Positions 1 through 8,743 of a stretch of DNA of 64,000 bases are shown one piece after another. A program made the position numbers and the translations under genes. The stretch's first letter is position 1; every line of letters starts with the position of its first letter. Source of the stretch: Hondaea fermentalgiana (taxonomy: Eukaryota > Sar > Bigyra > Thraustochytrida > Thraustochytriidae); assembly GCA_014084085.1 (NCBI GenBank), contig NPFB01000041.1:17728-81727 (forward strand), written 5' to 3'. The notes under the pieces are model-generated. The model saw nothing but the letters and a program-made list of their open reading frames with translations, made no database searches and was not told where the DNA came from.

Positions 1-428
1 CATGCGAGGCGGCACGGGACAGCGGCCCTCCGCCCCGGGCGCTGCTGCGCAGGCGCGGAGAGGCCTTGCGCGGCGAGCTTGGAGGCGAGGCGAGTTGGAG
101 GCGAGGCGAGGGTCGAGGCGGGGTCGCATCTCGCGGGTCACTTTGTTTCGCAGGGCGGCAGTAGGAGGGCCTAGCGCCCGGCTACGCGGTGAGCGCAGCA
201 CGTGCAGCGGGCCGCTCGGCGCAGCTGCCGCGGCGAGTCAGCGGGTTCGATGCGGCAGACGCGGCCGCACGGCAGAGACTGGCAGCAGCAGAACGAATAC
301 GTCGCAGCTGCGTGGCGGGCTGACGAGGCGAACGAGCGAGCGAGCGAGCGAGCGAGCGAACGAGCGAGCGACGCGGGAGGCCGAAGCGTCCGTCGAGCGA
401 GCGAGCGGGTGAAGAGAAGGCGGAGACG
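1..428. other. Left-edge GC-rich 5' flank with a GAGC microsatellite
   Basis: No convincing gene is visible. Open frames here are by-products of high GC and have no protein-like composition. A (GAGC)n tetranucleotide run occupies about 331-371. The stretch probably holds the promoter and 5' UTR of the WD40 gene that starts at 429. Similar GAGC runs recur upstream of other genes in the window (about 4199-4217 and 16492-16515). Confidence 0.5.
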
Positions 429-1823
429 ATGGGCCGCGAGATTCAAGGGTACGTGTGCTCCGTGGCCCAGTCCGAGAAGCTCGTGGTGGCGGCCTGCGCC
501 AACGATGAGACGATGCTCCGCGCGTGGAGCAAGGAGGGCGACCTGGTGTGGCAGGCGAAAACGCCCAACAGGCAAGAGGCGCGCACCGTGGCCATCGAGG
601 GGACCTTGCTTCTTGTTGGAACCGCCAAAGGTGGACTCTATCTCATGAACGTTCTTGACGGTGCCATCCTACACTCGCTCCAGGGACACCTTGGCACGAT
701 CTTTTGCGCAGTCATCGATGGTGATGAGGTTGTTTCCGGATCCGACGACAACTCGATTCGGGTATGGAGCAAGGCGACCGGCTCGCGCGTCACATTTATC
801 CAGACCACGGCGACGGTTTGCGCTCTGGCCTCCTTTGGCGAATACATTGTAGGCGGCTTGTACGACCGCACCGTTCGCGTCTACGACAAAGCGAGCGGGG
901 ATCAGCTTCATATTCTCTCTGAGGCTCTCAAACCGATCTCCTCGGTGGCGCTCGACGCGCAACGCTTGGTCAGTGGGGCCTGGGACAACATGGTGAGGGT
1001 ATACGAAGTCCCCTCCTTTACGCTCCTCCACAAACTCGGCGACAACAAAAGCCCTGTGAACTCAATCGCGCTCCACGGTGATCTCATTGCAAGCGGTGCC
1101 GAAGATAAGACCATTAGCGTCTGGGACGCCACCAACGGAGAGTTGCTCCATGTGCTCGAAGGCCATACCTCGTGGGTGCTCTCTGTCTCGCTCTTTGGCT
1201 CGGAACTTGCCAGCGGAGCTTGGGATAAGAGTGTTCGGATCTGGGATGCAAGGACGGGAGAGCTAAAGCGCGTTTTGGACGGCACGGAGACCGAGGTGCC
1301 TATTGAAGACGTCTTTGCCTCGGAGGAGATCATAGAAATAGATGATGACGAAGCAGAGGAAGACGAAGAAGAGGAGGAGGAGGAGGAGAATGCCGAAGAA
1401 GGTTCTGAAAAAGATGATTCCGAAGAGGAGGAGGAAGAAGAAGAAGATGTTGAAGAAGAAGAAGAAGAAGAAGAAGAAGAAGAAGAAGAAGAAGAAGAAG
1501 AAGATGATGATGAAGATGAAGAAGAAGATGTTGAAGAAGATGTTGAAGAAGAAGATGATTTCGAAGAGGAAGAAGATGTTGAAGAAGATGTTGAAGAAGA
1601 TGTTGAAGAAGAAGAAGATGTTGAAGAAGAAGAAGAAGAAGAGTCTGATGACGATGAGTTGGAAGACAATCTTCCGCGCAGCACAACGGAGATTCCTGTC
1701 GAAACGAGCGCTTTGATCCCCTCCCAGTTCGAGGACGACGAAGACGACGAAGACGACGATGGAGAAAAAGGAGAGGAACCTGAGGAGCCTCCTGCTCCGA
1801 CGTCGTGCTGCATACTTCAATAG
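429..1823 (+). CDS. WD40 beta-propeller protein with long acidic tail and C-terminal CaaX box
   Basis: 464 residues in one exon. Residues about 5-285 form seven WD40-like blades; repeated SGAWDKSVRIWD- and SGSDDNSIRVW-type strands are clear. This predicts a protein-interaction propeller with no catalytic role. Residues about 293-450 are almost entirely Glu and Asp, encoded by GAA/GAT/GAG triplets. The protein ends SCCILQ, so the last four residues CILQ fit a CaaX prenylation box (Gln at X favours farnesylation), with an extra Cys just before it that could be palmitoylated. Membrane anchoring is therefore inferred. I cannot assign an orthologue; propellers of this type occur in F-box, TRAF-linked and other adaptor proteins. 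The ATG at 429 opens the first blade directly. The gene is convergent with the serine hydrolase gene at 2121, with 297 bp between them. Confidence 0.85.
   Translation: MGREIQGYVCSVAQSEKLVVAACANDETMLRAWSKEGDLVWQAKTPNRQEARTVAIEGTLLLVGTAKGGLYLMNVLDGAILHSLQGHLGTIFCAVIDGDEVVSGSDDNSIRVWSKATGSRVTFIQTTATVCALASFGEYIVGGLYDRTVRVYDKASGDQLHILSEALKPISSVALDAQRLVSGAWDNMVRVYEVPSFTLLHKLGDNKSPVNSIALHGDLIASGAEDKTISVWDATNGELLHVLEGHTSWVLSVSLFGSELASGAWDKSVRIWDARTGELKRVLDGTETEVPIEDVFASEEIIEIDDDEAEEDEEEEEEEENAEEGSEKDDSEEEEEEEEDVEEEEEEEEEEEEEEEEEDDDEDEEEDVEEDVEEEDDFEEEEDVEEDVEEDVEEEEDVEEEEEEESDDDELEDNLPRSTTEIPVETSALIPSQFEDDEDDEDDDGEKGEEPEEPPAPTSCCILQ
1338..1650 (+). repeat. GAA/GAT/GAG trinucleotide-rich purine tract inside the WD40 gene
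   Basis: About 300 bases in which the plus strand is almost all purine apart from scattered T. The purest (GAA)n block lies around 1455-1503. It encodes the acidic tail of the WD40 protein. Such tracts are prone to length change and can form triplex DNA, so the tail length may vary between strains or be mis-assembled. Confidence 0.8.
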
Positions 1824-2120
1824 TCTTCTCTTTCATCACGTCCGCATATTATTCTCCGAATAGGCCTATGCACTGTTTTTGCTGCCATTCCAAGAGTGTT
1901 CACCACCCGCCCACTCGCTTCGTCTCTGAATCTAGCCCGGGAGCACCTCTGATCATATAGGAAGAAGCGCAGGAGCGTAGGCTGTTAGTGCGGCCCTCAC
2001 CACGTGTATATACACGAGCGAATTGAACAGTATGAAGAAAATGATTTAGTTATTATGTGCTGCCTACAGTGTTACTTATAACTCCGAGTGCAGGCAAATT
2101 TGTCGAGCTAAGTGAACGAT

Positions 2121-3593
2121 TTAGCTCGTAGACTCCTCCGTTGATGATCTGGCCTGCTCTTCAGCTTGCCCAACGCAAGCAACGACTGCTTTCTGCAGAC
2201 GGATAAAACGTTCGTCGCAGAGACCAAAGAGAGACCCAAACCGATTACCATTCATGGCGTAGGCGACGCCGACCTGAAGATCTTCGTTCCAAATCACTTG
2301 CGAGCCACCAAATCCGCCCCATCCCACAAATCCATTCGAGGACGGATCCCATGTGGGCCCACCAAACTTGCAAAAGCCGCCCTGAGTGAAAGAGGTTTCC
2401 AAGCCCAAAGCGCTGTCATATTTGGTGACCGGATCTCCGACCGCAGCGTCGTGAACGTCCTCGGGCAGCAGCGCGCGTCGGGCCATTGCATCGGCCAGCT
2501 TGCCCAAAGACCGGGCATTCGAACGCACACCGGCCGACCCAACCTCGGCGTCGTGCGCCCGTCGGTCGTTGAACCAGGTATCTTTATCCGTCGTCTCAGA
2601 GGTATCAATGCAACTGAAGCTTCGCGCAAGCGGCGACGAAGGATCCCCATGACTGTTCATACGATACGTGTCTCCTTTAAAGGAGCCACCGGTGATGAAG
2701 TTCGTATAGAAGCGCGCAAGAATGTCGCCCATGGTATCAAATGCAAGGGGAGAGACCAAATTTTTTTCCGCTTCGGTTCCAGGCCCCAAGACGAAGCTTG
2801 CGTCGAGGGGCACGGCCACTTCTGCGCGAAGAATCTTGCCTAATGAGCGGTGCGCCGGATCGACACGGCGCACGAGCTCGCCGGTGATAAAGTCGCGGGT
2901 CAGGGCATGATAGATGCGCGTCTTGGGCTCTTCGTCGGTCTCGAGCCAAAAGGGCGCCTGCTTGGCCAGGAAGTCAGCCATCTTGTCGAGATTGTCGCGC
3001 TCCGCAAACGATAAGAGCACCTTTTCTTCGTTGGAAAAGTACGGAAGACCAGAGTCGTGGCGTAGTACGTCGGCCACGGTGATGTCTTCCTTGCCGTTTT
3101 GCGCGAATTCGGGCCAGTACTCGGACACCCTGGCCTCGTATTGTAGTCTGCCCGCGGCCACCGCCTTGGCCACCACGATGGCCGACAGCGTCTTGGAGTT
3201 GCTAAAGATGACCTGATGCGAATTTGCATTGTAGCCGGGGAGCGTGCCGCCCGCAAGGTCCACGACCTTTTTGCCCTTGTAGTAGGCAACAAACTGCGCA
3301 CCGCGCTCGAGTCCTTCGTCGACGTTTTGCTGGAAGGCCGCGCGCACGGCTTCAAAGCCCGGGGCCACCTCGCCTTCAACGCTACAGCTCACTGCGCGTT
3401 TCCCGATGCCGAGCACTCTGGCCCAGAGCGGAAAGCGTGGCGCGACCGCGTGCGAGATCGCCACGAGCAGCGCCGAGACCACGGCAAGGCGCGTCTTGTT
3501 CAACTTCCCGGTCCGATACGCGACCCAGAGCTCGCGGAGCGCGAGCAGCTGCACCCCGTGCTGCAGGGTGCGCGCGGACGGCCTCAGGCCCAT
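2121..3593 (-). CDS. Beta-lactamase-fold serine hydrolase (eukaryotic LACT-like), membrane-anchored
   Basis: 490 residues from the ATG at 3593. The frame stays open upstream to 3989, but that part is Arg/Ala-rich and looks like GC-rich promoter. The S-x-x-K catalytic motif of class C beta-lactamases and related esterases is at Ser131-Asn-Ser-Lys134. Downstream blocks (HDSGLPYF, a YHALT segment followed by RRVDPAHRSLG) match the beta-lactamase-domain proteins of animals and protists rather than bacterial resistance enzymes. A hydrophobic segment at about residues 36-56 suggests an N-terminal signal anchor. Expected activity is ester or peptide hydrolysis with unknown substrate. It is divergent from the acyl-CoA synthetase gene at 4604, with about 1 kb between them. 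A second beta-lactamase-fold gene, of a different subfamily, sits at the right edge of the window. Confidence 0.85.
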   Translation of the reverse strand: MGLRPSARTLQHGVQLLALRELWVAYRTGKLNKTRLAVVSALLVAISHAVAPRFPLWARVLGIGKRAVSCSVEGEVAPGFEAVRAAFQQNVDEGLERGAQFVAYYKGKKVVDLAGGTLPGYNANSHQVIFSNSKTLSAIVVAKAVAAGRLQYEARVSEYWPEFAQNGKEDITVADVLRHDSGLPYFSNEEKVLLSFAERDNLDKMADFLAKQAPFWLETDEEPKTRIYHALTRDFITGELVRRVDPAHRSLGKILRAEVAVPLDASFVLGPGTEAEKNLVSPLAFDTMGDILARFYTNFITGGSFKGDTYRMNSHGDPSSPLARSFSCIDTSETTDKDTWFNDRRAHDAEVGSAGVRSNARSLGKLADAMARRALLPEDVHDAAVGDPVTKYDSALGLETSFTQGGFCKFGGPTWDPSSNGFVGWGGFGGSQVIWNEDLQVGVAYAMNGNRFGSLFGLCDERFIRLQKAVVACVGQAEEQARSSTEESTS

Positions 3594-4603
3594 GGTCTTC
3601 GTCACTCTTTGCTCTTCGTTCTTCGCTCTTCGCAGGTCGCTCGTCGCGCTTGAGTGGGTGTCTTCGTCTCCTCGTCGCCGCGCCCTCGATGCCGGTCGTC
3701 TTCGCGTCCCTTTTCCCCGTTCGCGCGAGCCAACTTGCAGGTCTGCCGCTGCGCCAGATCCTGCTCGTGCCTCATCCTCGCGCGGTCTCCGCTCGCCGCC
3801 CCGCGGCTCCAGGACGACGCCGTCGGACTCTCTGGCGTTGCGGATATCGCTCGCCCCCGCTTGGGACCAGGATCCCAAACCCGCGGCAAGGCGAGGCCCC
3901 CGGGTCCGGTGCGCGGCGGCGGCCGCCCAGGGAGGGGCCCGGGTGGTGCGGCGCGGCGCGCCACGGGGCGCGGCGGGCGGCGGGGCCATACCGATTGATT
4001 ACAAGCCAGGTTTCGGGCCTTTCAGCGGCGGGAAAGACGGGGAGAGAGGGGGAGAAAGTCAGGGAGAGGGAGAGGTGGAATGGACTGAGACGCAGAACGC
4101 GACGGAGAGGAGAGAGAAGATCGTGTATGAACAGGCGGCCAGCCTCGAGCAGCACCGGCACCGCGAGCAGATCGGCATCGCGGCGAGAGGTGCGTGCGAG
4201 CGAGCGAGCGAGCGAGCGCGCGACGAGCGCGAGGAATGCCGGCAGGCCCGGCGCGGAGAATGGCGCGGAGGTCGGGCACGGCGGCGCGGGATGCGGGATG
4301 AGATGGGTCGCGAGGGTTTGGATGAAAACGCGGGGGAAGTGATGGGCCCGAGCGAGAGCGATGACCTGGACGACAGCGAGAAGGACAAGGAGGCGGATAA
4401 GGAGGAGGAGCAGCAGCAGGAGGGCGCGGCGACGACGAGCTGGAAAGGCGCGGGGCGACGACGAAAGCGGGTCGGCGGCGGCGAGCGCGACGGGTCCGGG
4501 CAGGAGTGGGACGAAATCTGACTGACTGCTTGTGATACGAAGATAGATAGATTGATTGATTGATTTCGCGGTTTCTACTACAGTGACAAAGAACGGAAGA
4601 GCG
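3594..4603. promoter_or_regulatory. Divergent intergenic region between serine hydrolase and acyl-CoA synthetase genes
   Basis: About 1 kb of GC-rich sequence separating two genes transcribed outward, so it must contain both promoters. It holds a short (GAGC)n run at about 4199-4217 and a GATA/GATT-rich patch at about 4540-4565. A pyrimidine stretch ending in CTACTACAG just before 4583 resembles a 3' splice site, so a 5' UTR intron of the acyl-CoA synthetase gene is possible. No separate gene is seen. Confidence 0.4.
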
Positions 4604-6607
4604 ATGACCGGCGGCAAGATGAGCATCGAGGTGCCCGGGTCGGCACGGCCCGACCTGGGCTTCGGCGCGATCCGGAGATCGATCATCGAGACCGGCCCGC
4701 AGCTCACGTTGAACGGACATCGTAGCCTCTACGAGGTCTTTCGCCTGGCTGCAGAGACGCACGGCTCGCGAAAGTGTCTTGGACGCAGGGTCACGCTCCC
4801 GAACGGCCAGCTCGGCGGCTTCGACGAGTGGACCACATACGGAGAAACTCTCGACCGCGCGCACAACTTTGGCGCCGGTCTTACCAACCTTGGGCTGTGC
4901 ACGCCCAACACCGACGATCTGCAGCTCCTCGGCTTTTTCGGCAAGAACCGCCCCGAATGGGTTATCGGCGACATTGGCTGCTACTCGCAGGGAATTGTCC
5001 CCGTGCCCATGTACGACACGCTCGGCGCAGATAGCGTCGAGTACGTGGTGCGCCAGACGGAGCTCAAGACCATGTTTTGCACGATGGAAGAGCTCGAGCG
5101 CGTCTGCGAGGTCGCTCAAAAGGATCTCCTTGGCGCAGCCATTCTCATGGACGGCGAGTTTCTCAACGAGGCTGACGTGGCGCGCGCACGCCAGCAGGCC
5201 GAGGCCAGTGGTCTCAAGCTCTACACGGTGCGCGAGGTCGAGGCCGTCGGCAAGGAGAACCCGGCGCCCTTGGTCCTCCCGCGGGGCGAAGACGTGGCCT
5301 TCTTTTGCTACACGAGTGGCACCACGGGCGACCCCAAGGGCGCCCTCATCCGGCATTCGGGTCTCCTGAGCTGCATGGCCTCCTTTCGCGATCTGGGCCT
5401 CATCATGACCCATGAGGATGTCTACCTTTCGTACCTCCCGCTTCCGCATGTCTTCGAGCGCGGATGCCTGTACACGGCGCTGAGCGGCGGTGCCGCTGTC
5501 GGCTTTTATGGCGGTGAAACTCAGCTCATCGTCGAGGACCTCGTGGCGCTGCGGCCCACGCTCTTCCCCTCGGTGCCGCGTCTCTACAACCGCATCTACG
5601 ACAAGCTTCGCGCCGGCGTTGATGAGGCCGGCGGCGTCAAGAAGTGGCTCTTTGAGAAGGCCCTCGCTGCCAAAAAGGAGGGTCTGCGTGCAGGGCGTTA
5701 CACGCACCCGGTATGGGATCGTCTTGTTTTCAACCCGGTCAAGGCCAAGGTCGGTCTCGACCGTGCGCGCATCATGTGCACGGGCTCTGCTCCGATCTCA
5801 AGCCACGTTCTCGAGTTCCTCCGTGCCGTCTTTGGCTGCCCCGTCCTCGAGGGCTATGGGCAGACCGAGTCCTCGCTTCTCATTTCGGTGCCCCTCATGA
5901 ACGATACTACGCTCAACCACGTTGGCATCCCGGCCCCCTGCTGCGAGATTCGTCTTGAGGATGTCGCTGACATGGGCTATCGCGCCACTGACAAGGAGCA
6001 CAATGGCGAGGCTTGCGAGGGTCGCGGCGAAATCTGCTTTCGTGGGCCCAACAGCTTCAAGGAATACTACCGCATGCCGGAAAAGACGGCCGAGACCATT
6101 GACGAGGACGGCTGGGTGCACACGGGAGACATTGGTCTCTGGACCCCAGAGGGTCGACTCCGTATCATTGACCGCAAGAAGAACATCTTCAAGCTTGCGC
6201 AGGGCGAGTACGTTGCTGCCGAGAAGATCGAGAACATTATGCTTCGCTCGCCGCTCGCCGCCCAAATCTTTGTCTACGGCGACTCTCTCCAGAGCTGTCT
6301 TGTGGCCATTATTGTTCCGGATGCGGACGCGCTTCAAACGCGCGGCATGGCTGTCGACGATCCGGCCACCAAGCAGGCCATTTTTGACAGTGTGGTCAAG
6401 GAGGCGCGCGACGCCGCGCTCAATGGCTACGAGATCCCGAAGCGCATTCACATTAGCCCGCAGGAGCTGAGCATGTTGCCTGAGCGCAACGGCCTCACCA
6501 CGCTGCTTACGCCGACCTTTAAGCTTGTGCGCAACAAGGCCAAGGACTACTTTGCTCCGGAGATCGACGCCATGTACGCCGACATCAACTCCACCTCCAA
6601 GCTTTAA
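4604..6607 (+). CDS. Long-chain acyl-CoA synthetase with peroxisomal SKL signal
   Basis: 667 residues from the ATG at 4604; a second in-frame ATG at 4619 is equally possible. It is an ANL-family adenylate-forming enzyme that activates fatty acids to acyl-CoA using ATP. The AMP-binding P-loop YTSGTTGDPKG is at nucleotides 5311-5343. The GYGQTE block follows, then the hinge/adenylate motif region HTGDIG...IDRKKN, and a C-terminal NGLTTLLTPTFKLVRN segment typical of the ACSL/LACS group. Length fits that family (about 650-700 residues). The last three residues are SKL, the canonical PTS1, so import into peroxisomes for beta-oxidation or lipid remodelling is expected. The enoyl-CoA hydratase gene at 33190 could act in the same pathway but shows no SKL. 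Confidence 0.93.
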   Translation: MTGGKMSIEVPGSARPDLGFGAIRRSIIETGPQLTLNGHRSLYEVFRLAAETHGSRKCLGRRVTLPNGQLGGFDEWTTYGETLDRAHNFGAGLTNLGLCTPNTDDLQLLGFFGKNRPEWVIGDIGCYSQGIVPVPMYDTLGADSVEYVVRQTELKTMFCTMEELERVCEVAQKDLLGAAILMDGEFLNEADVARARQQAEASGLKLYTVREVEAVGKENPAPLVLPRGEDVAFFCYTSGTTGDPKGALIRHSGLLSCMASFRDLGLIMTHEDVYLSYLPLPHVFERGCLYTALSGGAAVGFYGGETQLIVEDLVALRPTLFPSVPRLYNRIYDKLRAGVDEAGGVKKWLFEKALAAKKEGLRAGRYTHPVWDRLVFNPVKAKVGLDRARIMCTGSAPISSHVLEFLRAVFGCPVLEGYGQTESSLLISVPLMNDTTLNHVGIPAPCCEIRLEDVADMGYRATDKEHNGEACEGRGEICFRGPNSFKEYYRMPEKTAETIDEDGWVHTGDIGLWTPEGRLRIIDRKKNIFKLAQGEYVAAEKIENIMLRSPLAAQIFVYGDSLQSCLVAIIVPDADALQTRGMAVDDPATKQAIFDSVVKEARDAALNGYEIPKRIHISPQELSMLPERNGLTTLLTPTFKLVRNKAKDYFAPEIDAMYADINSTSKL

Positions 6608-7058
6608 AATTGATTACGAAGAAGAGGATGGAAAACGTTTTTGGAGATGGACGCAGAATCAGAGGCAAATCATCATTTTAGAAAATAACAAACAGTATTT
6701 ACCTTTTCTTACTCTTTACCACTGCCGCCCCTTGCCTTCCTCTTGTTCTTTTTCTACCGTTTTTTATCTTGAACCATGACATGTCAAAAGTGCAAAACAT
6801 TGGCTTGACTGCTCTGGCTTGTTCTTGGTGGTGTGCCACCCACATTTGAGAATGAGCGGTGAGGAGGAGGAGGAGCAAGAAAAGGAGATCTCTTCACGAG
6901 AGCCTGGATAAAGAAGAAAAGGAGATCTTTCCACGAGAACCTGGATTGAACCCCAAAATGGAGATCTTTTCACGAGAACCTGGATGGAACAAAAGGTAAA
7001 AGCAAAGGTTTTGGTTGGCTTATCAAAGAGAGCACAGAATTGAGGAGCACAGCGCAAG
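6608..7058. other. Convergent 3' region with a small repeat cluster
   Basis: Lies between the 3' ends of the acyl-CoA synthetase and SPFH genes. It is AT-richer than the promoter regions and has pyrimidine runs that may serve 3' end formation. It contains three 26-bp repeats (listed separately). A minus-strand frame through the repeats gives a repetitive peptide, but no start or conserved domain supports a gene. Confidence 0.5.
6884..6985. repeat. Three 26-bp repeats spaced 37-39 bp apart
   Basis: Copies start at 6884, 6921 and 6960. Each begins GGAGATCT, continues with a TTCACGAGA-like core and ends CCTGGAT, with one to three mismatches between copies. The interval lies in the 3' flank of the SPFH gene. 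It is most simply a decaying minisatellite. Confidence 0.8.
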
Positions 7059-8037
7059 CTACAGATTCAGCACTGGAGAGGCAGTGACATCGCCAGAGGT
7101 AACAAGCACAAGATTTGAAATGAGACGAGCCCTCTCATGACTGTCCATTCGAACTTGAGCATTCTCGAGACGTTCGACGGCATCGTTGGAAATCTCGACA
7201 GCACCCTGCACCAAAAGATTGCGCGCCTCAACCACGGCACGCGCTTGTTGCTTCTTGAGCATGGCGCTGGCAATTTCTTGGGCATAATTCAACTCGTTGA
7301 GAGCGCATGTCTGGACCAGCGCACCGGCAATGTCGACGCGAGGCTGCAGCGCCTCGCGGCATCGTCGGTTAATGTCTGCAGTCTGTGTCTTGAGCTCATC
7401 GTAGGTAAAGCGTGAAACGACCTCCTTGACCACGGCGGCGGCCTGCGTCTCCACAAAGGCGTTGGGTCGCTCAACGTTGAGCAGCGCCTTGGCCGCGTCC
7501 ACGACGCGATAGTTGAGCACGGCAGATACGACAACAGGATTGGCGTCTGCGTCCAGCACGCGCTGCGTATTGAGCACCACGCTGATCTGGGACGTGCTGA
7601 CCTTGAGCATTTCGAGTCCGCAGGGGTTCGTGAAGTGGCACCCGGGCGTTTCGTAGTGCCCCGTGAGCTTGCCAAAATGCAAGGAGATCGACTCCTCGCG
7701 GGGGTCTGCGGAAAGCCAAAAAGAAAAGCGCAAAGCAGAAGGGTTAGTTTGTTCGTTCCGTCGTCCATTTCGGTGTCATCGAAAGGCAATGGTCAGAAAG
7801 GGCCGAGTCTTGTCGTGCTCAAGTTGCGCGCGCGCAAGGCACGTGCCGTCTCGGCTCGCAAGGCAACGCAAACGTACTGAGTACCCACCAGCCGTTGATG
7901 ATCGTGCAGGGAAATGCCAGACACCCGAGCGCCGTGGCTAGCGGGCTCGTGGTCAGCTCGACCTCCTTGAAGTCCGAGCCGCGGTTCATGTCCGTGACCG
8001 AGGGCGCCAGCATCATCTCGCCCGGAGGGGGGCCCAT
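7059..8037 (-). CDS. SPFH/Band 7 (prohibitin/stomatin-like) domain protein, spliced copy
   Basis: Two exons: 7878-8037 and 7059-7705. The intron donor is GTACGT and the acceptor is CCGCAG. Joined length is 807 bases, 268 residues. The splice is supported by the neighbour gene at 8744: joining gives GWWVLNPREES, which aligns with GWWTLAPKEEA in the intronless paralogue. The SPFH core spans about residues 55-255 (NPVVVSAVLNYRVVD, then KEVVSRFTYDELK, then the AQEIASAMLKKQQARAVVEAR helix). SPFH proteins form membrane-attached oligomeric scaffolds on plasma membrane or organelles. A hydrophobic segment at about residues 33-50 (ATALGCLAFPCTII) probably anchors it. It is divergent from its paralogue with about 0.7 kb between starts. 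The ATG at 8037 has downstream alternatives in frame at about 8013-8016. Confidence 0.88.
7706..7877 (-). other. Intron of the minus-strand SPFH gene
   Basis: 172 bp, with GTACGT at the 5' splice site and a pyrimidine-rich tract ending CCGCAG at the 3' splice site, read on the minus strand. It interrupts the codon after the conserved GWWVL. The head-to-head paralogue has no intron here. Confidence 0.85.
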
Positions 8038-8743
8038 CTCTCCTGGCCGCCGCGCGGAGATTGCTCGCTCTCTCGCCCGCTCGCTCGCGGAGAGCAAAGG
8101 AAAGGAAAGGAAAGGAAGGGACGGCACGCCCGGTCGCGAGCGATTCGCGCTTTGCTGCAATGACCGAGGCGGCCGCGCAGAACGTGCACGCGTCGTACGG
8201 CCGCGTGCGCTAGGGCGTATACACGTTGTAAGGTATGGAGGGGGTGTGCATTGCATCGCGTTGCCGCTGGAAATGCAGACTCGCACACACCGCGGCAGCT
8301 GGAAAAGCAACAAGAGCGACAAGGGGCAAGCTGGCCCTCCCTCCCTCCCTCCCTCCGTGCAGCAGCAAGCGGACGCAAACTGGTTTCCGGCGGCACGGGC
8401 GAGCGCGAGGACGCCGCTCGCGCGCCGGTTGTCTCTCCGAGTGCTCGCGCGGTCGGCAGCGGCCAGAGGACGAGGGACCGCCGCGAGCTGTACGTACGAG
8501 AAAGGAGCTCGCTCGCTCGCACGTGCCGCGTCGAGCGCTGGCGAAGGACAAGAAGGAGAAGAAGAGCCGTGGCCCGTACTCGTGTGCGCTGGAGAAGAGG
8601 GCGGTGAGCGACGTGCTGAGACGTAGCAGCAGCAGCAGCAGCAGCAGGAGTGGTATCGCTGTAAAGCGACTGTCTGAACGGCGGCGTCGAGCAGGTAGAA
8701 AGAACCCTTGGCGACGCGCACTCTCTTACTCCACGAAAAAATC
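8038..8743. promoter_or_regulatory. Shared upstream region of the two SPFH genes
   Basis: 706 bp between the start codons of two outward-transcribed paralogues. It contains a (GAAAG)n run at about 8096-8119, a (CCCT)n run at about 8335-8357 and a (GCA)n run at about 8626-8646. Open frames here have low-complexity Arg/Ala/Ser composition and are not supported as genes. It probably works as a bidirectional promoter. Confidence 0.45.

Noticed and set aside
908..1839. Long minus-strand and shifted plus-strand frames of poly-Ser, poly-Phe/Ile, poly-Leu and poly-Lys through the WD40 gene
   Set aside because: They are shadows of the GAA/GAT tract; the plus frame at 429 has seven WD40 blades and a sensible end.
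2121..3593. Antibiotic-resistance beta-lactamase
   Set aside because: Only the fold is shared; the motifs fit eukaryotic LACT-like serine hydrolases with an N-terminal membrane segment.
4556..4603. Upstream start for the acyl-CoA synthetase
   Set aside because: The first codon is TTG, and a 3' splice-site-like sequence precedes the first true ATG at 4604.
6942..6953. B-box-like GGTTCAATCC on the minus strand near the 26-bp repeats
   Set aside because: The T stem does not pair and no A-box lies at the right distance; it is part of the repeat spacer.
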